Assembly (NCBI GenBank): GCA_964386915.1
Contig: CAYLUQ010000008.1
Location: forward strand, 43,316-107,315
Source: JADHMP01 sp964386915
GTDB taxonomy: Bacteria > Bacteroidota > Bacteroidia > Flavobacteriales > Flavobacteriaceae
DNA length: 64,000 bases
Direction of reading: 5' to 3'
Part shown: positions 10,301 through 19,200 of the stretch, in pieces
How positions within the stretch are numbered: position 1 is the stretch's first letter
Layout: every line of letters starts with the position of its first letter
Translations under genes and position numbers: made by a program
The notes under the pieces: generated by a model
Database searches by the model: none
What the model was told of the DNA's origin: nothing
The model's input: only the letters and a program-made list of their open reading frames with translations

Positions 10301-10620
10301 AGAGTGGTTCTTTTGAAGGAAAACCACTTCCTACAGAAGCCCAACTTAGTAGTATTGAAGACTTTAGTTTTAATCCAACTACAGGAACTTTAGCCTTTGT
10401 GGGAAATAGCACTAGTTATGTTGCAGAACTCGGTCCAAGTTTATCTAATCCGGGAGGGCTCTTTACACAATTCGAGTCTGGTGCGCAAAATTTTAAGGGA
10501 TATAAGCGGTTTCCCTTACCTTTGAATACGGTGGCGAAAGAAATTGTTCAACTTGATGGGGGCAATTTTGTGGTTATTACCAATAATAATGATTCTTATC
10601 TGCTAAAACCAAATGAATAA
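7366..10620 (+). CDS. VCBS/FG-GAP repeat lipoprotein with ASPIC/UnbV domain (paralogue 3 of 3)
   Basis: The protein has 1084 residues. Two adjacent ATGs (7366 and 7369) are possible starts; the first overlaps the preceding stop in an ATGA. The signal ends in lipobox FWAC (Cys17). Seven Asp-rich motifs lie before and six after the ASPIC/UnbV domain (KGFQSS and IHFGL near residue 545), and the seventh position of the second half is degenerate, as in paralogue 1. Near residue 55 it carries EYLYYYNGGG where the other two have YRNFYNGxG, so it may differ in ligand. The haloperoxidase-like gene starts 12 bases downstream. Confidence 0.9.
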   Translation: MMYKKSWLLFLLPFWACQTNSEAPIENPNFNMKVLAPEVSGIAFANQLTDTPSLNIIEYLYYYNGGGVSVGDINNDGLDDLYFASNQLPDKLYLNLGGMKFKDISEAAGLNQEPSWSTGVSMQDVNNDGLLDIYVCKVGQFNNLQAHNELYLNNGNLTFTEVAANVQLDFSGFSTQAAFLDYDQDGDLDVYILNHNIHTVRSYGNTKARSIPDERAGDRFFENKLNETGVFEDVTNKAGIYSSALGYGLAVGISDFNNDGWPDIYVGNDFHENDYLYLNQGDKTFVEAIASATNHTSRFTMGVDIADMNNDGHLDFFTTDMLPYDPEILLKSGGEDPDQVVRIKERYGFRPQFARNHLQINKGDNTFSDLALQTQTFATDWSWGVLLADFDNDGWNDIFIPNGIVKRPNDLDYINYLSNTNFSQFEQTQKDQAREKIIQEMPTLEIPNLLIQNKGNLRFEAVEKSAVGTPGYTTGAAYSDLDNDGDLDLVLNNINAPAQILENNTNQNKGLTLLLKGDENNTNVLGTKLYFYANNQINAQEHQTVKGFQSSSSAKIHFGLAAKQSIDSLLIVWPNGTQQIVKDFPTQTLTLTLPKEGHVYAVEKEAREAFERSIFPYRHRENSYYDEDKEQLIPERLSQEGPAVLYADFNQDNIKDFFIGGASQQPAQILLGNPQGGFENVFVPDFERDRGFEDVAVASLDIDRDGDLDLYVGSGGNEVISPNPMYEDRIYVNDGKGIFRRAPISLPQTNTGCVAIADFDNDTNPDYFIGSRNITGAYGLTPKSFIVQNEAGRAMKILDRQQWGMITDAQWADLNQDGFLDLVLVGDWMPITVLINKAGKSFENQTKAYGLEQTQGLWNTLEIADFNQDGLLDIVAGNAGTNGKWQANPKQPIRLYLDDFDNNQQADPIIFYAYGKSYIPFATKNKLTAQLPGIKKRFPTYSTFSQVSNVETLLGKAEKEILQIKQIVELRSMLFLQQESGSFEGKPLPTEAQLSSIEDFSFNPTTGTLAFVGNSTSYVAELGPSLSNPGGLFTQFESGAQNFKGYKRFPLPLNTVAKEIVQLDGGNFVVITNNNDSYLLKPNE

Positions 10621-10632
10621 ATCTCCATTCTT

Positions 10633-11982
10633 ATGAAAAAACTACTTTTAATTACCTTCATCTTCTCCTTGCTTCTCGGAGGATGTGGAGCCCCTTTTGC
10701 TCCTGAAAAACTGGAAAACCCTGAACTATTCCAAAAGGCTGTTCAAAACCTGTCAGACATTGTGGTCTACGATATTTTTTCACCCCCTGTGGCTTCAAGA
10801 GTCTACTTATATCCCACCCTTGCAGCCTACGAAATTTTAGCCCAATCTATGCCTGAAAAATACAATTCGCTGAGCGGCCAGATAGCCCATTTACCCCCCA
10901 TTCCAAAGCCCGAAAATGAAAACTTCAGTCCCCATTTAGCAGCACTATATGCGTTTAATCAGGCTGGAAAACAACTCATTTTTTCTGAAGATAAAATGGC
11001 ACAATTTCAAGAATCTTTTGAGGCTGAGCTTAAAGCCATTGGGGTTCCAAGTGCACTAAAAAGAAATTCAAAAGCCTATGGTTTGCAGGTGGCTGCTCAT
11101 ATCATGGATTGGGCAAGCAAAGACTTGTATAATCAAACAAGAACCTTTCCTAAATATACCATTTTAGATCCGCCACAGTTTTGGAAACCCACCCCTCCAG
11201 ACTATATGGATGGTATTGAACCCCACTGGAAAGAAATTAGAACCATAGTGCTTGATTCTGCCAACCAATTTTCACCCAAACCTCCTTTGCCTTTTGATCT
11301 AAAAGAAGGTAGTCCTTTTCAAAAGCAGCTGTATGAAGTTTATCAAATTGGCAAAGAATTGAATGAAGAGCAAGTAGAAATTGCAAAATTTTGGGATTGT
11401 AATCCCTATGTTACCCACCACCGTGGTCATGCTATGTTTGCCACCAAAAAAATTACGCCAGGAGGCCATTGGATTGGCATTACTGGTATTGCCGCCCGTA
11501 CGGCAAAAAGTAGTTTTGATGAAACCGTAAACGCCTTTGCCAATGTTACCATTGCCCTTTTTGATGGCTTTATTAGCTGTTGGGATGAAAAGTGGAAAAC
11601 TTTAGTAGTTCGGCCAGAAACCTTGATTAATGCCTATTATGATGAAGAATGGCTGCCCCTTTTACAAACCCCTCCTTTTCCTGAATATACCAGTGGACAC
11701 TCCGTTATTTCACGAGCTGCCGCGGTGGCTTTAACCGATATTTATGGGCCTAATTTTTCTTTTGTAGACACCACTGAATCTGTATATGGCTTGCCTGATA
11801 GGAGTTATGCTTCTTTCCTTCAAGCTTCCGAAGAGGCCGCAATTTCTAGGCTTTATGGCGGCATTCACTATATGATGGCCATTGAAGAAGGGGTGCTACA
11901 AGGGGAACGAGTGGGCAATTATGTGGTAGAAAAAATTCAAACACTAAAAAAAAGCGCAACAGCTTCTGTGGAATCTAAATAA
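10633..11982 (+). CDS. Vanadium-dependent haloperoxidase / PAP2-superfamily-like lipoprotein
   Basis: The protein has 449 residues. The lipoprotein signal ends in LGGC (Cys18), followed by an all-soluble body. The three PAP2/vanadium-haloperoxidase active-site blocks are visible: K320-x6-R327-P328; TSGH (His356) in place of the classical PSGH; and SR-x5-H (Ser405, Arg406, His412). The Asp normally four residues after that His is Ala (HYMMA). Known family members hold vanadate and oxidise halides with H2O2, or act as acid phosphatases, and the sequence does not decide between them. Lipidation suggests an envelope or surface location. It lies 12 bases after the third VCBS gene and 6 bases before the transporter, so it is probably in the same operon. 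Confidence 0.8.
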   Translation: MKKLLLITFIFSLLLGGCGAPFAPEKLENPELFQKAVQNLSDIVVYDIFSPPVASRVYLYPTLAAYEILAQSMPEKYNSLSGQIAHLPPIPKPENENFSPHLAALYAFNQAGKQLIFSEDKMAQFQESFEAELKAIGVPSALKRNSKAYGLQVAAHIMDWASKDLYNQTRTFPKYTILDPPQFWKPTPPDYMDGIEPHWKEIRTIVLDSANQFSPKPPLPFDLKEGSPFQKQLYEVYQIGKELNEEQVEIAKFWDCNPYVTHHRGHAMFATKKITPGGHWIGITGIAARTAKSSFDETVNAFANVTIALFDGFISCWDEKWKTLVVRPETLINAYYDEEWLPLLQTPPFPEYTSGHSVISRAAAVALTDIYGPNFSFVDTTESVYGLPDRSYASFLQASEEAAISRLYGGIHYMMAIEEGVLQGERVGNYVVEKIQTLKKSATASVESK

Positions 11983-11988
11983 TTTAAA

Positions 11989-13365
11989 ATGAATAAAAAG
12001 CAACTTTCTTTTTGGCAGATTTTGACCATGAACTTCGGTTTTTTTGGCGTTCAGTTTAGCTTTGGATTGCAGCAAAGCAATATGAGTGCCATCTACAAAT
12101 ATTTAGGGGCCGAGGAGTCTGAATTGCCTATGCTGTGGTTAGCAGGTCCTGTTACCGGACTTATCGTGCAGCCCATCATTGGAGCCATCAGTGATGGCAC
12201 CTGGTCACCCAAATTCGGAAGAAGAAAGCCTTTTTTCTTAATCGGTGCTCTTTTGGCGAGTCTTGCATTGATCTTCATGCCCTATTCAAGCTCTATCTGG
12301 ATGGCAGCTGGTTTATTGTGGATTCTAGATGCTGCAAACAATATTGCCCTTGAGCCCTATCGCGCCTTTATTTCTGATAAATTAGATAAAAAGCAACATT
12401 CCATAGGATTTTTAATGCAAAGCTTTTTTACGGGATTGGGCACCACTATGGCCAATTTTACACCGGCTATTTTGGTTTCATTTGGAATTTTAGCGCTGAG
12501 TGATAAAATGGATAATGGAATTCCGGTGTCCACCTATTGGGCCTTTGGCATTGGAGCCTTTGCTTCTATAGCCACCATTTTAATTACCGTTTTCACCACT
12601 TCAGAATATCCACCCACTCCAGAGGAGCTAGAACGTATTAAAAAAGAAAAAGAACTAGGCAACCCAATAATCAGAACCATTAAGAATATTGCGGTAGCCT
12701 TTAAAGAAATGCCATTGACGATGAAACAACTCATTCCGGTGATGTTTTTTCCTTGGTATGCAATGTTTTGCTATTGGCAATATCTCACTTCAGCTCTATC
12801 ACTATCCCTCTATGATACCTTAGATCAATCCACCACCTATTTCAACCAAGCTCAGTTGTTAACAGGCAATCTCAACGGTACCTACAACATAATATGCTTT
12901 TTAATTGCCTTTGCCATGGTGCCCATTGCCCGAAAATTGGGTGCCAAACAATTGCACTTTTTCAGCCTGGCAATAGGGGGCACGGCACTATTAATCATGC
13001 CTCTTTTAAACGATACTTCGGTATTGTTTACCCTTCCCAATCCCTTTGGAGAAAGTCTCCAAATTCCTCAAATATATTTGTTTTCCTTTGGTTTAGGAAT
13101 CACTTGGGCCAGTATGATGGCCATGCCCTATCAAATGTTGGCGGCTTCTATTCCCGCTGATCAAACAGGCGTCTATATGGGCATATTTAATATGTTCATT
13201 GTCATTCCTATGATCATTCAAATTGTTAGCATGCAATATTTTGTTTATGATCTTTTAGGAAAAAATCCCATTAACGTAATTCGATTAGCGGGTGTCTTTT
13301 TGATATTGGGAGGCTTATTTTCATTGCGGGTTGGCCAACGCAAGTCAGTTGCTACAGAAGGATAA
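11989..13365 (+). CDS. MFS transporter, SLC45/GPH-like sugar transporter
   Basis: The 458-residue membrane protein has about twelve hydrophobic segments. The loop after the second helix carries DGTWSPKFGRRKPF, the RxGRR-type signature of sucrose/maltose proton symporters of the SLC45 or GPH type. A charged central loop (TPEELERIKKEKE) separates the two six-helix halves. In flavobacterial gene clusters such transporters usually sit in the inner membrane and take up mono- or disaccharides released in the periplasm. Its position at the end of the lipoprotein series suggests it moves the product of that system into the cytoplasm. The substrate cannot be read from the sequence. Confidence 0.8.
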   Translation: MNKKQLSFWQILTMNFGFFGVQFSFGLQQSNMSAIYKYLGAEESELPMLWLAGPVTGLIVQPIIGAISDGTWSPKFGRRKPFFLIGALLASLALIFMPYSSSIWMAAGLLWILDAANNIALEPYRAFISDKLDKKQHSIGFLMQSFFTGLGTTMANFTPAILVSFGILALSDKMDNGIPVSTYWAFGIGAFASIATILITVFTTSEYPPTPEELERIKKEKELGNPIIRTIKNIAVAFKEMPLTMKQLIPVMFFPWYAMFCYWQYLTSALSLSLYDTLDQSTTYFNQAQLLTGNLNGTYNIICFLIAFAMVPIARKLGAKQLHFFSLAIGGTALLIMPLLNDTSVLFTLPNPFGESLQIPQIYLFSFGLGITWASMMAMPYQMLAASIPADQTGVYMGIFNMFIVIPMIIQIVSMQYFVYDLLGKNPINVIRLAGVFLILGGLFSLRVGQRKSVATEG

Positions 13366-13386
13366 AGGGAAGTCCATTCAATTTAA

Positions 13387-13394
13387 TACCTTTG
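13387..13394 (+). promoter_or_regulatory. -7 promoter box (TACCTTTG) upstream of maeB
   Basis: The sequence matches the Bacteroidota primary-sigma -7 consensus TAnnTTTG and lies 18 bases before the maeB ATG, at the boundary between the accessory cluster and the core genes. I see no clear TTG at the -33 position. Confidence 0.5.
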
Positions 13395-13412
13395 TTTAAC
13401 TAAACCCAAATA

Positions 13413-15695
13413 ATGAAAAAAGACCATCAAAGACGTGCGGCTTTAGTCTATCATGCTAAGCCAAAACCGGGTAAGACAGAGGTAGTTCCCACTAAAAGCT
13501 ATCGCACCCAGCGCGATTTATCTCTAGCTTATTCGCCCGGAGTGGCGCACCCTTGTTTAGAGATTGAAAAAGACTTGGCTTCGGTCTATAAATACACCAA
13601 TAAAGGTAATTTAGTAGCCGTTATTTCCAATGGTACTGCGGTTTTAGGTTTGGGAGATATAGGTCCAAACGCCTCAAAACCCGTGATGGAAGGCAAAGCG
13701 TTGTTGTTTAAAATATTTGCGGGCATTGATGTATTTGATATTGAAGTAGACGCAAAGGATCCCGAGGAATTTATTGCTGCTATAAAAGCGATTGCTCCAA
13801 CTTTTGGAGGCATTAACCTTGAAGATATCAAAGCACCTGAAGCTTTTGAAATTGAACGCCGTCTAAAAGAAGAGCTCGATATTCCTGTGATGCACGATGA
13901 TCAGCACGGAACGGCTATCATTTCCTGTGCGGCACTCTTGAATGCAGCAGAATTAAGCCATAAAAAAATGGAAGAGCTCAAAATTGTGGTCTCCGGAGCA
14001 GGAGCAGCAGCAATTTCCTGTTCAAAATTATATATGGCTTTTGGGGTTCGCAAAGAGCAAATCATTATGACCGATTCTAAAGGGGTGATTCGCGCAGATC
14101 GAGGAAATCTCTCCGCTGAAAAGGCCCTTTTTGCAACCACTCTTGATATAAATACCTTAGAAGAAGCCATGCATGGAGCAGATGTTTTTATTGGCCTATC
14201 AAAGCCAGGCATTTTAACCCCTGAAATGCTTGTGTCCATGGCGCCAAACCCAATTGTTTTTGCTATGGCCAACCCCGATCCAGAAATTGATTATCCCTTG
14301 GCTTGTGCAACCCGAGAGGATGTGATTATGGCCACCGGCAGATCTGACTATCCTAACCAAGTGAACAATGTTTTGGGCTTTCCTTTCATTTTTAGAGGGG
14401 CTCTAGATGTGCGTGCCACTAAAATCAATGAAGCTATGAAAATGGCAGCGGTAAAAGCGCTGGCTGCCTTAGCCAAGGAATCTGTTCCTGAACAGGTCAA
14501 TGTGGCCTATGATGAAACTCGTTTAAGTTTTGGAAAAGAATATATTATTCCCAAACCTTTTGATCCGCGTTTAATTACTAAAGTGCCGCCGGCTGTAGCC
14601 AAAGCTGCCATGGACTCAGGTGTTGCCACTCAACCCATTGAGGATTGGGAAAGCTATAGTGAGTCTCTTGAAGCACTTTTAGGTAGCGACCAAAAACTCA
14701 TTCGCTTGTTGCATGACAGAGCAAAAGCAGCTCCCAAACGCATTGTATATGCCGAGGCCGATTGTTTAGATGTTTTAAAAGCGGCTCAAATTGTGCAAGA
14801 AGAAAATATAGGAACACCCATTTTATTAGGGAATAAGACCTTAATTCAATCCTTTCGAAAAAAATTGGACTATGTGGCAGAGGTAGAAATTATCGATCCT
14901 AAAGATGAATTTCATGAATCGCTGCGCACCCGCTATGCTCAACTGTTTTGGAAATCCCACCAACGTAAAGGCTATACCCTTTATGATGCCGAAAGACTCA
15001 TGAGTGAGCGCAATTATTTTGCAGCTATGATGGTGCAAAATGGAGATGCTGATGCCATGATTTCGGGTTATTCTAGAAACTATCCCACGGTGGTTAAACC
15101 CATTTTGGAAATTATTCCTAGAGTAAAAGGAGTGCCTCGTGTGGCGGCCACCAATTTAATGCTTACCAAAAGAGGGCCTATCTTTTTATCGGATACAACC
15201 ATAAATGTTGATCCTACCGCAAAAGAATTGGCCACCATTGCCCAAATGACGGCTAAAACAGTATCTCTATTTGGCATTAAGCCGGTTGTTGGCATGCTCT
15301 CTTTTTCTAACTTTGGATCTACACGTTTTCCTCAAGCCAAAAAAGTGTCTGAGGCGGTAAAATTGTTACACCGAAGAGACCCGGATCTAATAGTAGATGG
15401 TCCTATTCAATCGGATTTTGCCTTTAACAAAGAAATGTTAGAAGATCGTTTTCCTTTTTCTAGCTTGTCTAATAAAAATGTAAATACCCTCATATTTCCC
15501 AACCTCGATGCGGCCAATATTACTTATAAATTAATGAAAGAACTCAATGAAAATCTTTCTATTGGTCCCATTTTAATGGGTTTGAGTGAACCTATTCACA
15601 TTTTGCAATTGGGGGCTTCGGTAGAAGAAATTGTCAATATGTCTGCTGTGGCGGTTATTGATGCCCAAACGAAAAAAAATAAGGCTAAAGCATGA
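13413..15695 (+). CDS. maeB: NADP-dependent malic enzyme, MaeB type with phosphotransacetylase-like domain
   Basis: The protein has 760 residues, the usual length for the two-domain MaeB type. Residues about 1-160 form the malic enzyme N-terminal domain (YSPGVAHPC). Residues about 160-400 form the NAD(P)-binding domain. Residues about 430-760 form a phosphate acetyl/butyryl-transferase-like domain, which in this family usually regulates by binding acetyl-CoA. It decarboxylates malate to pyruvate and makes NADPH in the cytoplasm. The stop overlaps the ruvA start by four bases. The order maeB-ruvA-sprA is, to my knowledge, common in Flavobacteriia. Confidence 0.93.
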   Translation: MKKDHQRRAALVYHAKPKPGKTEVVPTKSYRTQRDLSLAYSPGVAHPCLEIEKDLASVYKYTNKGNLVAVISNGTAVLGLGDIGPNASKPVMEGKALLFKIFAGIDVFDIEVDAKDPEEFIAAIKAIAPTFGGINLEDIKAPEAFEIERRLKEELDIPVMHDDQHGTAIISCAALLNAAELSHKKMEELKIVVSGAGAAAISCSKLYMAFGVRKEQIIMTDSKGVIRADRGNLSAEKALFATTLDINTLEEAMHGADVFIGLSKPGILTPEMLVSMAPNPIVFAMANPDPEIDYPLACATREDVIMATGRSDYPNQVNNVLGFPFIFRGALDVRATKINEAMKMAAVKALAALAKESVPEQVNVAYDETRLSFGKEYIIPKPFDPRLITKVPPAVAKAAMDSGVATQPIEDWESYSESLEALLGSDQKLIRLLHDRAKAAPKRIVYAEADCLDVLKAAQIVQEENIGTPILLGNKTLIQSFRKKLDYVAEVEIIDPKDEFHESLRTRYAQLFWKSHQRKGYTLYDAERLMSERNYFAAMMVQNGDADAMISGYSRNYPTVVKPILEIIPRVKGVPRVAATNLMLTKRGPIFLSDTTINVDPTAKELATIAQMTAKTVSLFGIKPVVGMLSFSNFGSTRFPQAKKVSEAVKLLHRRDPDLIVDGPIQSDFAFNKEMLEDRFPFSSLSNKNVNTLIFPNLDAANITYKLMKELNENLSIGPILMGLSEPIHILQLGASVEEIVNMSAVAVIDAQTKKNKAKA

Positions 15696-16273
15696 TTACA
15701 CAAATCCACGGCCGTTTAGTTGAAAAAAACCCTACCACTTTAGTGATAGATTGCAATGGATTGGGCTATGAGGTGCACATTTCACTGCATACTTTTTCTC
15801 AAGTAAAGGACCAAGAACAAATCAAACTCTATACTCATCTTCAAATTCGAGAAGACGCACACACCCTGTTTGGGTTTCATACCTTGCTAGAGCGCAGTGT
15901 TTTTCGGCTTTTACTCAGTGTTTCGGGTATTGGTGCTGCCACCGCCAGAACCATGTTATCTTCTCTCAGTCCACAAGAAATTCACGCTGCTATAGTTCAT
16001 GAAGATTTGGCCACTATCAAAGGAGTAAAGGGCATTGGACTAAAAACAGCACAACGAGTCTTAATAGAGCTGAAAGACAAGATGCTACAGCTCTATGAAA
16101 GTGAAGAAATTCCATCAATTAAAAACAATACAATCAAAGAAGAAGCGTTATCAGCATTAGAGGTGTTGGGTTACCCCAGACGTCAAGCTGAAAAAGTGAT
16201 TGATAACGCCATTCAAAGCAGTCCCGAGAGTTCGGTTGAAGAGCTCATTAAGGCGGCTTTGAATAAATTGTAA
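15692..16273 (+). CDS. ruvA: Holliday junction branch migration protein RuvA
   Basis: The protein has 193 residues, normal for RuvA. The N-terminal OB fold (MITQIHGRLVEKNP) leads into two helix-hairpin-helix motifs (SVSGIGAATARTML and IKGVKGIGLKTAQRVL), then a linker and a C-terminal RuvB-contacting domain. RuvA binds four-way DNA junctions and loads the RuvB motor for branch migration. The gene overlaps maeB by four bases and ends three bases before the sprA start, so the three genes are probably co-transcribed. Confidence 0.96.
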   Translation: MITQIHGRLVEKNPTTLVIDCNGLGYEVHISLHTFSQVKDQEQIKLYTHLQIREDAHTLFGFHTLLERSVFRLLLSVSGIGAATARTMLSSLSPQEIHAAIVHEDLATIKGVKGIGLKTAQRVLIELKDKMLQLYESEEIPSIKNNTIKEEALSALEVLGYPRRQAEKVIDNAIQSSPESSVEELIKAALNKL

Positions 16274-16276
16274 ATT

Positions 16277-19200
16277 TTGATTGTAAAAAATCCGTTTTTT
16301 AACAAACGATACGCTCTAAATCGACTCCTTAAGCTTCTGTGTTTCTTTCTTTGCAGTGGTTTTTTGTGGGCACAAGACAGTGAAGTGTCCGGAGCAGATT
16401 TGGGAACGATCAAGATGCCTATGCCACAATCTATTGTGAGCAAATATGTCTATGACCCCATAACTGAACGTTATATTTTTGCTGAAGAAATTGATGGCTA
16501 TCCCATAGGCACTCCCTTAGTGCTCACGCTAGAAGAATTTGAAGCCCTTGTGCTTAAAGAAAAAATGGCGGGCTATTTTCAAGAAAAAATTGCAGCCTTA
16601 AGTGGTAAAGGGTCAAACTTAGAAGAAACCCAAAAGAATTTATTGCCAGAGGTTTATGTTAACAACAAATTTTTTCAAACCATTTTTGGAAGCAATAGTA
16701 TAGACGTTGTTCCACAAGGATCCATCGGAATTGATTTAGGAATACGCTACCAAAAAACCGACAATCCCATTAGCTCTCCACGAGACCGGCGCAATTTTGG
16801 GTTTGACTTTGACCAACAAATCAGTTTGAGTTTATTGGGCAAAATAGGGGAGCGCTTGCAAATCATTGCCAACTACGATACTGAATCAACCTTTGATTTT
16901 CAAAACCTAATCAAAATTCGTTTTAATCCACCCACCCTAGACGATGCCTCAGCACTAATTCCTGGAAGTTTAGGTAGGCAAGCAGGGGCTTTGCAAAGTC
17001 GCCTTCAGCAAGCTCAAGAGACCATTGGCCAGGTGCGTGAGGGGGTCAATCAAGCTAAAACGGCTTTGGCACAAACCAAACAAAAAATAGAAGCCCTTAA
17101 AAACAACGTCAACAACTTGCCGAACAGCACTGCTCAAGTTTCTAATCGGGTGGCCAATTTTCTCAACGGCAAGGTGACAGAAGATGGCATTTTACAAAAT
17201 ATTGACATTGGTAATGTGAGTATGCCCATAAACAGCAACTTAATTCAGGGAGCACAAAGTTTGTTTGGAGTGCGCACCGATTTAAAGTTTGGAAGAACCA
17301 CCATTTCTAGCGTATTTGCCGAACAGCGTTCTCAATCGCAAAACATCACCACCCAAGGAGGGGGCACCCTACAAGAATTTGATCTCTTTGCTTTAGACTA
17401 CGAAGAAGATCGCCACTATTTTTTAGCACACTATTTTCGAGATCACTATGATGCTTTTTTAAAAACCTATCCCTATATCAATTCACCCATCCAAATCACC
17501 CGTCTAGAAGTTTGGGTAACCAATAGGGGGGCACGCACTCAAAATGTGAGAAACATTATCACCTTGCAAGACTTAGGAGAAGCACATCCAGACAAAACGC
17601 GCCTTGATCAGGTTGTTCAAACATTCTTTGCTGGCAGCGACCCCAATGCGCCACCAGATAATGGAGTGAATCGTTTAGACCCTAAGGCCATTGGCTATGG
17701 GGGACTTCTCACAGAAGCTGTTCGAGATATCGCCACCGTAAAAAACAGCTTTGGGGCAGCCAATGCACAAGTGCGTGAAGGCTATGATTATGCCGTGCTA
17801 GAAAGTGCCCGAAAATTAAGCCCACAGGAGTATACCTTTCACCCGCAGTTGGGCTATATTTCACTCAATCAGCGCTTGAGTAATGATGAAATTTTGGGTG
17901 TGGCTTTTCAATATACCTATTTAGGAAAAGTCTATCAAGTGGGTGAATTTGCCAATGGAGGGGTGCCTGGAACAGAACTCAACAATACTTATGGGAACAC
18001 CCAAACACCTGTTGTGCAAACCAATAATTTGGTGGTTAAAATGTTAAAAAGTAGTGTTACAGATGTGCGGCAACCCGTTTGGAATCTCATGATGAAAAAC
18101 ATCTACAATACAGGAGCCTTTCAGCTTTCAGAAGAAGATTTTAAACTCTCCATTCTCTACACAGATCCATCTCCCATTAACTATATGACGGCTGTGAACG
18201 ACAAAATTTGGCCTGAAGCCCTTCGTCAGCAGGTCCTACTCAACACCTTTCGATTAGACCGTTTAAATATTTACCAAGATCTAACCCCGCAGGGAGATGG
18301 ATTTTTTGATTATGTGCCTGGCATTACGATTGACCCCAAATTTGGGCGTATCATTTTTCCACAAGTTGAGCCTTTTGGAGCGTTTTTGTTTGACCTTTTA
18401 GACGACCCTAATTCCTCTAAAGAAGACTATGATCGTGCCACCACCTATAACTCCAATCAAAAAAAATATGTGTTCAGAGAAATGTATGCCCTAACAAAGG
18501 CCGCTGCTTTGGAAGCCATAGAAAAAAATAAATTTCAATTAAAGGGTCGCTATAAATCTGAAGGAGGAGACGGCATTCCTATTGGAGCTTTCAATGTGCC
18601 AAGGGGCTCTGTGCGTGTTACAGCAGGAGGACGATTGCTGCAAGAGGGATTGGATTATACCGTTAACTATGAAATTGGAAGGGTAAAAATTATAAACGAA
18701 GGCCTAAAGGCTTCTAATATTCCTATTGATATTTCGGTAGAAAACAATTCGTTTTTTAATCAACAAAACAAACGCTTTTCAGGAATAAATGTAATTCACC
18801 AACTGAATGAAAAAGTTTTTTTTGGCGGCACCATGGTCAATTTGAGTGAAAACCCCTTAACCCAAAAGGCCAATTATGGCACCGAGCCGGTGAACAACAC
18901 CATGATGGGCTTTAACACTAACTTCTCTACCGAAATACCCTTTTTAACCCGTATGGCTAATAAAGTTACGGCCACAAAATCCAACACCCCCTCTCAACTT
19001 TCTTTTCGTGGAGAAGTGGCAGCATTAAGAGCTCGAAACCCTAGAAACACCCAATTGCAAGGAGAAACCAATGTCTATATTGACGATTTTGAAGGCGCTC
19101 AAACCAATATAGATATTAAAGGGTTTAATGCTTGGAATTTAGCCAGTGTGCCAGTCAATGATGTTTGGGGGGCGGAAGAAAAAGGGTTAGCACGAGGCTA

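Noticed and set aside
420..10400. Many similar short DNA motifs (GAT-rich repeats) that could suggest a repeat array or CRISPR
   Set aside because: They are codons of the Asp-rich protein motifs, with irregular spacing and diverged DNA; there is no repeat-spacer structure.
13901..14272. Minus-strand open frame inside maeB
   Set aside because: It is a shadow frame of a well-conserved gene, with no start signal or recognisable domain.
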